From: Bacillota bacterium
GTDB lineage: Bacteria; Bacillota; Sulfobacillia; Symbiobacteriales; ZC4RG38
Direction of reading: 5' to 3'
Assembly (NCBI GenBank): GCA_003242505.1
Contig: QGUP01000068.1
Location: forward strand, 1-8,444
Length of the DNA stretch: 8,444 bases
Position numbers and translations under genes: made by a program. The notes beneath the pieces are model-generated. The model was not told the origin of the DNA, did no database searches, and saw only the letters and a program-made list of their open reading frames with translations. Numbering within the stretch: the first letter of the stretch is position 1; each line of letters begins with the position of its first letter. Shown in pieces: positions 1-4,955 of this stretch.

Positions 1-39
1 CCGCAGGACCCGGGCGAGGATCGTCTCGTTGCGCCTCAC
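1..39 (-). CDS. Partial gene, probable DUF1634-like membrane protein (N-terminal 13 codons)
   Basis: A frame opens on the minus strand at a GTG (39-37) that overlaps the TGA stop of the TauE/SafE gene (38-36) in a 4-base GTGA junction. It stays open to the window edge and reads MRRNETILARVLR. The tight overlap argues for translational coupling in the same operon. Small membrane proteins of the DUF1634 family often sit directly downstream of TauE/SafE permeases and begin with a similar short amphipathic stretch (…L-x-R-V-L-R…) before the first membrane helix, so that is my best guess. Only 13 codons are visible, so the identification rests mainly on context and could be wrong. Confidence 0.5.
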   Translation of the reverse strand, partial: MRRNETILARVLR

Positions 40-875
40 CCCTGCCACCCCCGCCAGAGCATCTGCAGGGCCATCACCAGCAGGATGGGGATGAAGAGGG
101 TGCGGAGCGTCCGCCCCCGGAGCCGGACCATCAGCCGGGTCCCCAGGGTCGCTCCTGCCAGCACCCCGAGGGCCACCGGCGCGGCGACCCCGGGGGCGAT
201 CTGCCCCCGGGCGAAGTAGACCGCGGCCGTGGCGGCGGCGGTCACCCCGATCATGAAGTTGGAGGTGGCGGTGGAGACCTTGATCGGCAGTTTCATCACC
301 TGGTCCATGGCCAGCACCTTGAAGACCCCGGAGCCGATGCCCAGAAGTCCCGCGACGATGCCGGCGCCGTACATGATGATGAGCCCCGGCAGGGCCCGCC
401 CGGCCCGATAGGAAACCGCCCGGCCCAGGGCCGGGTCGAAGTACTCCCCTTCCAGGCGGAGCCAGCGGGAGAGGGCGTCGGGCCGGACCTCGCCCGGCAA
501 CTCCTGCTGCCGGGACCGGTACATGGCCAGGGCGGAGTAGAGAAGCACCGCACCGAAGGCCACATAAAGATAGCGGGGGCTGACCATCCCGGCCAGCAGC
601 GCGCCGGTGAGGGCCCCTGCGGTGGTGCCCACCTCCAGCAGCACGGCGATGCGCACGTCGGTCAGCCGGTCCCGCAGATAGGCCACCGCGGCGCCGCTGG
701 AGGTGGCGATGATGGAGACAGCGCTGGCCCCTATCGCCAGGCGAATGTCAAGGCCGTACAGAAGGGTCAGGGCGGGGATGACGATCATGCCGCCCCCGAT
801 GCCGACCAGGGCGCCCAGGAGCCCGGCTGCCACCGAAATGGTGAAGAGCGAGAGTGCGATGCCGCTGAAGGTCAA
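36..875 (-). CDS. TauE/SafE-family membrane permease (putative sulfite/organosulfonate exporter)
   Basis: This 279-residue integral membrane protein belongs to the TauE/SafE (YfcA-like) family, which moves small anions such as sulfite or sulfoacetate across the cytoplasmic membrane. Two family repeats are visible: G-A-L-V-G-I-G-G-G-x-x-V-I-P at residues 21-34, and G-L-L-G-I-G-S-G-V-F-K at 176-186. About eight hydrophobic segments are split by a hydrophilic loop (about 120-160) holding the LEGEYFDPALG stretch seen in a subgroup of the family. The frame extends upstream to an ATG at 974, but that part is hydrophilic and overlaps the preceding gene. I chose the TTG at 875, just before the first hydrophobic segment, with GGAGG about 12 bases upstream (spacing a little long). 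It lies 43 bases after the 87-residue gene. The substrate is not determined by sequence. Confidence 0.87.
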   Translation of the reverse strand: MTFSGIALSLFTISVAAGLLGALVGIGGGMIVIPALTLLYGLDIRLAIGASAVSIIATSSGAAVAYLRDRLTDVRIAVLLEVGTTAGALTGALLAGMVSPRYLYVAFGAVLLYSALAMYRSRQQELPGEVRPDALSRWLRLEGEYFDPALGRAVSYRAGRALPGLIIMYGAGIVAGLLGIGSGVFKVLAMDQVMKLPIKVSTATSNFMIGVTAAATAAVYFARGQIAPGVAAPVALGVLAGATLGTRLMVRLRGRTLRTLFIPILLVMALQMLWRGWQG

Positions 876-918
876 TGGGTTGGATCGCCTCCGAACCAGG
901 CGCGGCTGCCCCGGGAGG

Positions 919-1182
919 TTATTCGGGCTCCCGCCGCCGCTCCAGGGCAGGCCAGAGCCGCTCCAGCACCGCAAGGATCTGGCCCAGGTTCCCTTTCAGG
1001 GTCATGGTTCCCTCGGACTCCCCGGGGAGACCGGAGATGCAGAGCAGTCGGAGCCGCACCTCCATGCCGTCAAGGCCGCCGTCCGCCTCGACCAGGGTCT
1101 CCAACAGGTTCAGCGGGGTCTCGGTGACACGCATGCCCCGGCAGCGGCAGGCGTGGATCAGATCCGCCTTCCCCTCGATCAA
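919..1182 (-). CDS. Hypothetical 87-residue protein, first gene of the TauE/SafE operon
   Basis: I do not recognise this protein. It is soluble-looking, with no signal peptide or membrane segment. Near the N-terminus is a H-A-C-R-C-R motif (about residues 10-15) with a CxC pair, followed by a mixed helix/strand region and a helical C-terminus (GQILAVLERLWPALERR). The start is a TTG at 1182, supported by AGGAGG seven bases upstream (1190-1195), one of the best ribosome sites in the window. That site is the main reason to believe the gene. It precedes the permease by 43 bases on the same strand, so the two are probably co-transcribed. The CxC motif could bind a metal or carry sulfur, which would fit a sulfur-compound permease, but this is a guess. 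Confidence 0.68.
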   Translation of the reverse strand: MIEGKADLIHACRCRGMRVTETPLNLLETLVEADGGLDGMEVRLRLLCISGLPGESEGTMTLKGNLGQILAVLERLWPALERRREPE

Positions 1183-1202
1183 GGTCGATCCTCCTCATTT
1201 AA

Positions 1203-1230
1203 GGAACCCGCGGCGGCCTCGGCGGGTTCC
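1203..1230 (-). promoter_or_regulatory. Leader hairpin just upstream of the ribosome site of the TauE operon
   Basis: A perfect 9-bp inverted repeat (GGAACCCGC / GCGGGTTCC) with a 10-base loop lies about 8 bases upstream of the AGGAGG of the 87-residue gene, inside its presumed leader. No T-tract follows on either strand, so it does not look like a simple terminator. It may stabilise the mRNA or control translation. Confidence 0.45.
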
Positions 1231-1258
1231 GGCTTAGTGTGTGACCGGACGTGTCCCC

Positions 1259-1264
1259 ATTATA
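1259..1264 (-). promoter_or_regulatory. Predicted -10 element for the TauE operon
   Basis: A perfect TATAAT reads on the minus strand about 77 bases upstream of the TTG start of the 87-residue gene. At the -35 distance only a weak match is seen (GTCGCT, or TGTCGC one base further). The promoter may be weak or depend on an activator. Confidence 0.45.
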
Positions 1265-1311
1265 GCCGCCGCTACCGGGAGAGCGACAGACTGGTGGGAC
1301 GAGCGCGCCTC

Positions 1312-1320
1312 TGGTAGAAT
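1312..1320 (+). promoter_or_regulatory. Predicted extended -10 promoter of pdp
   Basis: TGGTAGAAT fits an extended -10 element (TG-n-TAGAAT). No good -35 is seen at 17-18 bases upstream, as is usual for extended -10 promoters. Transcription would start near 1326-1328, exactly where the first helix of the structured leader begins. That coincidence raises confidence in both. Confidence 0.5.
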
Positions 1321-1326
1321 AGTATT

Positions 1327-1450
1327 GTCAACCGGTCACGATCGGTGCGAAGGATTGCGATCCTAGTTCGACAGAATGAGACCGTTGACCTCCCTGGGAG
1401 GTGCTGGGGCCCGCCCACGGGCCCGCCTGCCGGGGAGGTCCTGCGTTTTT
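1327..1450 (+). promoter_or_regulatory. Structured pdp leader with terminator-like stem (candidate attenuator or RNA switch)
   Basis: Bases 1327-1337 can pair with 1380-1389 (10 bp with C1333 bulged), closing a domain that contains a second stem: CGA/TCG at 1348-1350 and 1368-1370 stacked on AGGAT-TGCG-ATCCT at 1351-1364. Directly after, GACCTCCC (1387-1394) pairs perfectly with GGGAGGTC (1433-1440), enclosing a further hairpin, GGGCCCG-CCCA-CGGGCCC (1407-1424). TTTTT follows at 1446-1450. ACCTCC (1388-1393) can instead pair locally with GGAGGT (1397-1402), which would break the terminator stem. The closing helix also shares bases 1387-1389 with the terminator arm. Mutually exclusive stems ending in a T-tract are the pattern of transcription attenuation. 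I do not recognise a known riboswitch class, T-box or PyrR site. Confidence 0.5.
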
Positions 1451-1516
1451 CGGCTCAGGGGTGGCCTGGCCCGAGGCGGCGGCAGGAATTGGCCCCCCTG
1501 GGCCACAATCCTTTTA

Positions 1517-1550
1517 GTGGCGAACCTGCGTCTTCGTGGCGAGCCTGCGT
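1517..1550 (+). repeat. Two 15-base near-identical direct repeats in the pdp leader
   Basis: GTGGCGAACCTGCGT (1517-1531) and GTGGCGAGCCTGCGT (1536-1550) differ at one base and recur with a 19-base period, between the terminator-like stem and the pdp ribosome site. They could be protein-binding sites or a small duplication. I see no other copy in the window. Confidence 0.6.
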
Positions 1551-1610
1551 GGCCACCGCACAAGAGGGGGAAGGTGCGGAGGAGCGACGAGTGGCAAGGG
1601 GGGTCCAGCC

Positions 1611-2939
1611 GTGCAGGTGTACGAGATCCTGTACAAGAAGCGCCAGGGTCAGGAACTCAGCACCGAGGAGATCCATTTCCTGATCGAAGGGTATACCCGG
1701 GGAACCATCCCGGACTACCAGATGGCGGCCTGGGCAATGGCCGTCTGCCTCCGGGGGATGACCCCCCGGGAGACCGCCGACCTGACCATGGCCATGGTCC
1801 GTTCCGGCGTCACCGTGGACCTGAGCGGCATCGCCGGGGTCAAGGTGGACAAGCACTCCACCGGCGGGGTCGGGGATACGACCAGCCTGGTGCTGATTCC
1901 CCTGGTGGCGGCCTGCGGGGCGCCGGTGGCCAAGATGTCCGGCCGGGGGCTGGGGCACACCGGCGGCACCCTGGACAAGCTGGAGTCGATCCCCGGGTTC
2001 CGGGTGGAGATGACCCTGGAGGAGTTTGTCGCCCAGGTGAATCGGATCGGCTGCGCCATCTGCGGGCAGACCGCCGACCTGGTGCCCGCGGACAAGAAGC
2101 TCTACGCGCTCCGGGACGTGACCGCGACGGTGGACAGCATCCCCCTGATCGCCGCGTCCATCATGTCCAAGAAACTGGCCGGCGGGGCCGATGCCATCGT
2201 ACTGGACGTGAAGACCGGCGACGGGGCCTTCATGCGGGACGTGGAGGACGCCTTCCGCCTGGCCCGGGCGATGGTGGAGATCGGCACCCGGGTGGGCCGG
2301 GAGACCGTGGCCCTGGTGACGGACATGAGCCAGCCCCTGGGCCGGGCGGTGGGCAACGCCCTGGAGGTGGCCGAGGCCATCGAGACCCTCCGGGGGTTTG
2401 GCCCCGCGGACCTGGAGGCCCTCTGCCTGGAGCTCGGCAGCCACATGCTCCGGCTGGCCGGGGTAGCCCCGACTCCCGAGGAGGCGAAGAAGCGGCTCAC
2501 CCGGGCCCTCCGGGACGGCAGCGCCCTGGCCAAGCTGAAGGAGATGGTCGCGGCCCAGGGCGGCGATGTCTCCTACATCAACCAGCCCATCAAGCTGCCC
2601 CGGGCGCAGCACATCAAGCTCGTGGCCGCCCCCGCCGGCGGCTACGTGCGCCGGATCGGCGCGCTGGCGGTGGGGGAGGTGGCCCGGTTCCTCGGGGCCG
2701 GCCGGGCGACCAAGGAGGACACCGTGGACCCCGCGGTCGGGGTGGTGCTGCGCAAGAAAGTCGGCGACCAGGTAGAGCCCGGTGAGCCGCTGGCGGAGAT
2801 CCACGCCAACCATCCGGAGCGGATCCCTGAGGCGGAGGCCCGCCTGCTGGCGGCCATCGAGATCGGCCCCGAGCCGGTGACGCCGCCGCCCCTCATCTAC
2901 GGCGTGGTGACCGCGGCGGGGGAGGAGCGGCTGGCGTAG
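1611..2939 (+). CDS. pdp: Pyrimidine-nucleoside phosphorylase (thymidine/uridine phosphorylase)
   Basis: This cytoplasmic enzyme splits uridine, thymidine and deoxyuridine with phosphate into the base and (deoxy)ribose-1-phosphate (EC 2.4.2.2), in pyrimidine salvage. The protein has 442 residues, close to the family's 433-440. The phosphate-site motif KHSTGGVGD is at 81-89 and the family signature SGRGLGHTGGTLDKLE at 110-125. Arg168, Ser183 and Lys187 fall at the numbers I recall for the base-binding residues of the Geobacillus stearothermophilus enzyme, which supports the chosen start. That start is the GTG at 1611, with AAGGGGGG seven bases upstream; the frame runs further up, but into leader sequence that does not look coding. 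The C-terminal alpha/beta domain is complete. Transcription probably begins near 1327 and passes through a terminator-like stem. A 15-bp hairpin follows the gene. Confidence 0.96.
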   Translation: MQVYEILYKKRQGQELSTEEIHFLIEGYTRGTIPDYQMAAWAMAVCLRGMTPRETADLTMAMVRSGVTVDLSGIAGVKVDKHSTGGVGDTTSLVLIPLVAACGAPVAKMSGRGLGHTGGTLDKLESIPGFRVEMTLEEFVAQVNRIGCAICGQTADLVPADKKLYALRDVTATVDSIPLIAASIMSKKLAGGADAIVLDVKTGDGAFMRDVEDAFRLARAMVEIGTRVGRETVALVTDMSQPLGRAVGNALEVAEAIETLRGFGPADLEALCLELGSHMLRLAGVAPTPEEAKKRLTRALRDGSALAKLKEMVAAQGGDVSYINQPIKLPRAQHIKLVAAPAGGYVRRIGALAVGEVARFLGAGRATKEDTVDPAVGVVLRKKVGDQVEPGEPLAEIHANHPERIPEAEARLLAAIEIGPEPVTPPPLIYGVVTAAGEERLA

Positions 2940-3025
2940 CCCCGCCGGACCGTCGGGGTCGCCAGCGGGTCATCGACCCGACGCCAGCCGGTCGTCACCC
3001 GGTTGCCCCCGGGGCGATAGAATGG
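2940..3025. other. Intergenic region after pdp with a short inverted repeat and a possible -10 box
   Basis: CGGGTC-ATC-GACCCG (2966-2980) is a small perfect hairpin with no T-tract. TAGAAT at 3018-3023 could be a -10 element for the downstream small gene, but no -35 match is found 16-19 bases upstream. I see no gene here. Confidence 0.35.
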
Positions 3026-3068
3026 ATCAGGCCCGCAGCCCCCGGCAGGGGCAGGCTGCGGGCCTGAT
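3026..3068 (+). terminator. Strong 15-bp hairpin between pdp and the small AYP-rich gene
   Basis: ATCAGGCCCGCAGCC (3026-3040) pairs perfectly with 3054-3068 around a 13-base loop. The T-tract is short (the 3' arm ends in T and TT follows, then GG). It can be read as the pdp terminator. It could also be a 5'-end stabilising hairpin of the next mRNA, because it ends only 4 bases before that gene's AAAGGAGG. Confidence 0.5.
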
Positions 3069-3090
3069 TTGGAAAGGAGGGTGGCGCCGG

Positions 3091-3354
3091 ATGCCATTCC
3101 CCTTCGGTGGCGGGTTTGACGCCAGCGGGATTGCAACCTCCGCTTGGTCGCCCTTTATCGGCGCGCAGGCCGGTGCCGACGACCTCTGGATCGTCCCGGG
3201 CGGGGCGGCCTATCCTGCGGCCAACGCAACGGTCTATCGGGTTTACGAGTATGCGGTTCCGGTGACAACCGTCGCGACGGTGCCTTCCGCGTACCCAACG
3301 GTGGCCGGCATTCCGGGCATCGCCGCCTACCCGGCCGTGCCGGGCGCGATCTGA
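3091..3354 (+). CDS. Small low-complexity Ala/Tyr/Pro-rich protein, unknown function
   Basis: I do not recognise this 87-residue protein. The start is the ATG at 3091, with AAAGGAGG ten bases upstream (3073-3080). The frame extends further up, but only through the preceding hairpin. The composition is striking: no lysine, no cysteine, a single arginine, many Ala, Pro, Tyr and Val, and a glycine/phenylalanine-rich N-terminus (MPFPFGGGF). The tripeptide A-Y-P recurs three times, twice as AAYPA, and the C-terminus is all small hydrophobic residues. There is no clear signal peptide or continuous membrane helix. Such proteins are often surface, coat or spore-layer components in Firmicutes, but nothing here proves that. 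It is a single-gene unit, with a hairpin before it and a terminator after. Confidence 0.68.
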   Translation: MPFPFGGGFDASGIATSAWSPFIGAQAGADDLWIVPGGAAYPAANATVYRVYEYAVPVTTVATVPSAYPTVAGIPGIAAYPAVPGAI

Positions 3355-3369
3355 ACCCCTAAGGCCTGC

Positions 3370-3400
3370 GACCCCCCGGTTCCGGGGGGTCGGCGCTTTT
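3370..3400 (+). terminator. Rho-independent terminator of the small AYP-rich gene
   Basis: GACCCCCCGG (3370-3379) pairs with CCGGGGGGTC (3382-3391), followed after five bases by TTTT (3397-3400). It starts 15 bases after the stop codon. The short T-tract set back from the stem makes it slightly atypical. Confidence 0.72.
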
Positions 3401-3428
3401 CCGGGGGAGCATACGGAGTAGCCCACCC

Positions 3429-3683
3429 TCAGCCCTGGCGGAAGAAGAGGACCTCCCAGGCTCCGTCCTCGGTCTGACGGGTGGTGTGGTCGAATCCCAT
3501 CCGCCCCAGGACCTTGTAGAGGGGCTTGGGCTCGAAGGGGGCGACGAGGAGCAGCCGCTGCCCTTCCCGCAGGGCTTGGACTGCGGCCATGATCTTGTGG
3601 AAGGGCTCCCGGCCCGCCTTCAGGTCTTCCCGGACGTCGAGACGGACAACCTCCTCGGACACCGCTGTCACATCCTTGCCCAT
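3429..3683 (-). CDS. DUF2249 domain protein (copy A)
   Basis: This 84-residue cytoplasmic protein is made almost entirely of one DUF2249 domain, a small TusA/SirA-like alpha-beta fold. The family pattern is visible in order: L-D-V-R at 15-18, E-P-F-x-K-I-M near 26-32, A-L-R-E-G-Q-R-L-L-L-V, then E-P-K-P-L-Y-x-V-L-x-x-M-G-F-D, and the closing W-E-V strand. DUF2249 genes are often found beside hemerythrin-like, nitric-oxide-related and denitrification genes; their molecular function is not settled. I used the ATG at 3683, although its ribosome site is weak (only AGGAA about 12 bases upstream). A GTG at 3671 is an alternative. The gene is divergent from a second DUF2249 gene, and the two share a 110-base promoter region holding a Crp-type palindrome. 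Confidence 0.83.
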   Translation of the reverse strand: MGKDVTAVSEEVVRLDVREDLKAGREPFHKIMAAVQALREGQRLLLVAPFEPKPLYKVLGRMGFDHTTRQTEDGAWEVLFFRQG

Positions 3684-3727
3684 ACTCGATTCGATTCCTA
3701 TTCTCAGTATCGCCCGGGACCGCGGCA

Positions 3728-3741
3728 GTGACGCCGATCAC
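3728..3741. promoter_or_regulatory. Crp-type operator, perfect GTGA-N6-TCAC palindrome
   Basis: GTGA (3728-3731) and TCAC (3738-3741) are separated by CGCCGA, giving the core of the classic Crp-family site in the divergent promoter region of the two DUF2249 genes. Its centre (3734.5) lies about 41.5 bases upstream of the start site predicted from the -10 at 3764-3769, the class II activation position. The neighbouring regulator has the matching recognition helix. I found no second perfect copy in the intergenic regions by eye. Confidence 0.6.
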
Positions 3742-3763
3742 CTGCGCCGGCGCCGGGAACCGC

Positions 3764-3769
3764 TATGCT
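3764..3769 (+). promoter_or_regulatory. Predicted -10 element for DUF2249 gene B
   Basis: TATGCT, 25 bases upstream of the ATG, would place the transcription start near 3776. No -35 hexamer is recognisable. This is expected for an activator-dependent class II promoter, and the Crp-type palindrome occupies that place. Confidence 0.45.
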
Positions 3770-3793
3770 GGATGTGCAAGAGGGGGTGGAACG

Positions 3794-4012
3794 ATGGCCT
3801 TTCTCGATAACCGGGGCCTGGAGCCGCCGGAGCCGATGATGCGGGTGCTGGAGGCACTGGCGCGGCTGGGGCCGGAGGAGGAGCTGGAGGTGCTGAACGA
3901 CCGCCGGCCGCTCTTTCTCTACCCGATCCTGGAGGAGCGGGGCTACGTCCACGAGACCACCGAGAACCCCGACGGCACCGTCCGGATCCGGATCCGGCGG
4001 CGCCAGGGGTAA
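3794..4012 (+). CDS. DUF2249 domain protein (copy B)
   Basis: This 72-residue protein is a single compact DUF2249 domain: L-D-N-R-G-L-E-P-P-E-P at the start, a helix (MMRVLEALARL), the strand E-L-E-V-L-N-D, then R-P-L-F-L-Y-P-I-L-E-E-R-G-Y and a final strand (TVRIRIRRR). It matches the family more closely than copy A. The two share only the general pattern, so this is an old duplication or two separately recruited members. The start is the ATG at 3794, preceded by a GAGGGGGTGG purine-rich ribosome site; the frame extends to an upstream ATG at 3728, but that lies inside the operator. It converges on the Crp/Fnr regulator with 46 bases between, and is probably activated from the site at 3728-3741. 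Confidence 0.87.
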   Translation: MAFLDNRGLEPPEPMMRVLEALARLGPEEELEVLNDRRPLFLYPILEERGYVHETTENPDGTVRIRIRRRQG

Positions 4013-4058
4013 TGCGCCAGGGGCAACCCCGCGCCGGGGACATGGCCGCCTGCCGGCG

Positions 4059-4742
4059 CTAATCTTCCACCCAGGCCCGGAGCCGCTCCTCGTTCAGGAT
4101 CAGCCGGTTGCCCACCATCTCCAGGGCCCGGCTGCGGCGGAGTTCCGCCAGGGCCCGGGTGATGGTCTCCCGGGAGGCGCCGAGGAGCCCCCCGAGTTCC
4201 TCGTGGGTATAGGAGAGGTCGACCTCCCAGCCCTGGTCGGTGGGGCGGCCCCGCTTCCGGGCCTGCTGGAGCAGGAACTCCGCCAGGCGGGAGCGCAGGT
4301 CCCGGGTGGCCAGGGAGTGGATCCGGTCCTGGGCCCCCCGGAGCCGATCTGCCACCTCCAGGAGGATCCGGCTCTGGAGGTGCGGGTGCTCCTGCTGGAG
4401 CCGGTGGTAGTCCGGGATCCGCATCATCCAGACCACCGAGGGCTCCACTGCCTCCGCGGTGGCCGGGTATGGCCGCTGGTCCAGGGCCACCACCAGGCCG
4501 AAGGCCGCCGGGGGCTCCCAGATCGCGATGATCTGCTCCTGTCCGTCCGGGGCCACCCGGTAGACCTTTACCCGGCCTTCCCGGAGGAAATAGATCGCCT
4601 CCCCCGGGTCGCCCTCCCGGAAGATGGTCGCCCCCTTCGGGAAATGGCGCTCGTGCAGGACCCTGGCCACCTCGTCCAGGGCCGCCGGGGGCAGGTCGGC
4701 GAAGAGGGAGATGGCGGCGATGAACTGCCGATCCTCGACCAT
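4059..4742 (-). CDS. Crp/Fnr-family transcriptional regulator
   Basis: This 227-residue cytoplasmic DNA-binding protein has an N-terminal cyclic-nucleotide-type sensor barrel (about 10-120; F-R-E-G-D-P-G-E-A-I-Y-F-L at 41-53), a dimer helix (about 112-145) and a C-terminal winged helix. The recognition helix is S-R-E-T-I-T-R (190-196), equivalent to the Crp Arg180, Glu181 and Arg185 that read GTGA half-sites. There is no cysteine anywhere, so it is not an iron-sulfur Fnr. The cAMP pocket residues are also missing: FGLVVALDQRPYPATAEA (81-98) lacks the Glu after FG and the Arg before S/T-A. The signal could be heme/NO or another ligand, as in Dnr-type relatives. I chose the ATG at 4742, with GAGGTG six bases upstream; the frame continues far upstream only because the DNA is GC-rich. 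It is divergent from the 12-helix membrane protein gene. Confidence 0.92.
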   Translation of the reverse strand: MVEDRQFIAAISLFADLPPAALDEVARVLHERHFPKGATIFREGDPGEAIYFLREGRVKVYRVAPDGQEQIIAIWEPPAAFGLVVALDQRPYPATAEAVEPSVVWMMRIPDYHRLQQEHPHLQSRILLEVADRLRGAQDRIHSLATRDLRSRLAEFLLQQARKRGRPTDQGWEVDLSYTHEELGGLLGASRETITRALAELRRSRALEMVGNRLILNEERLRAWVED

Positions 4743-4955
4743 GGGCTGCACCTCACCCTGGGGCGCGGGCACCGCGTTCGCTGCTGTCGAATCGCTCGCG
4801 CGAATTCCTGCCCCTCTATGGTAACACATGCCGGCGGGGTCGGCGCGGACTCCCGGGAGCGGGGCCGGCGGCAAGCCGGCCTCGGCAGGCGCCCGGGGCG
4901 GACGGGGTGACCGGTTCCCGGGCCGGACGGAACCGACGGTGGGAGGTGAGACAAG
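4743..4955. other. Divergent promoter region between the Crp/Fnr regulator and the membrane protein
   Basis: This region must hold promoters for both flanking genes. Possible -10 boxes are TATGGT (4817-4822, plus) and TACCAT (4818-4823, minus), neither with a good -35. An imperfect palindrome, AATCGCTCGCGCGAATT, lies at 4790-4806. No perfect GTGA-N6-TCAC site is present, so autoregulation by the same operator is not evident. Confidence 0.35.

Noticed and set aside
1327..1450. T-box, PyrR-binding or purine riboswitch in the pdp leader
   Set aside because: No T-box core (AGGGTGGNACCGCG), no PyrR-type GAGG loop sequence and no purine riboswitch core could be matched, so the class is left open.
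1376..2785. Long open frames overlapping pdp in another plus frame and on the minus strand (1455-2813)
   Set aside because: They overlap a gene with unmistakable catalytic motifs, have Gly/Pro/Arg-rich or His/Gln-rich compositions typical of GC-rich shadow frames, and lack ribosome sites.
2995..3741. 248-residue minus-strand frame across the AYP gene, terminator and DUF2249 gene
   Set aside because: It runs through two hairpins and two better-supported genes with no domain of its own.
4059..4742. Calling the regulator Fnr (oxygen sensor)
   Set aside because: There is no cysteine to hold an iron-sulfur cluster, and the recognition helix has Arg where Fnr has Val.
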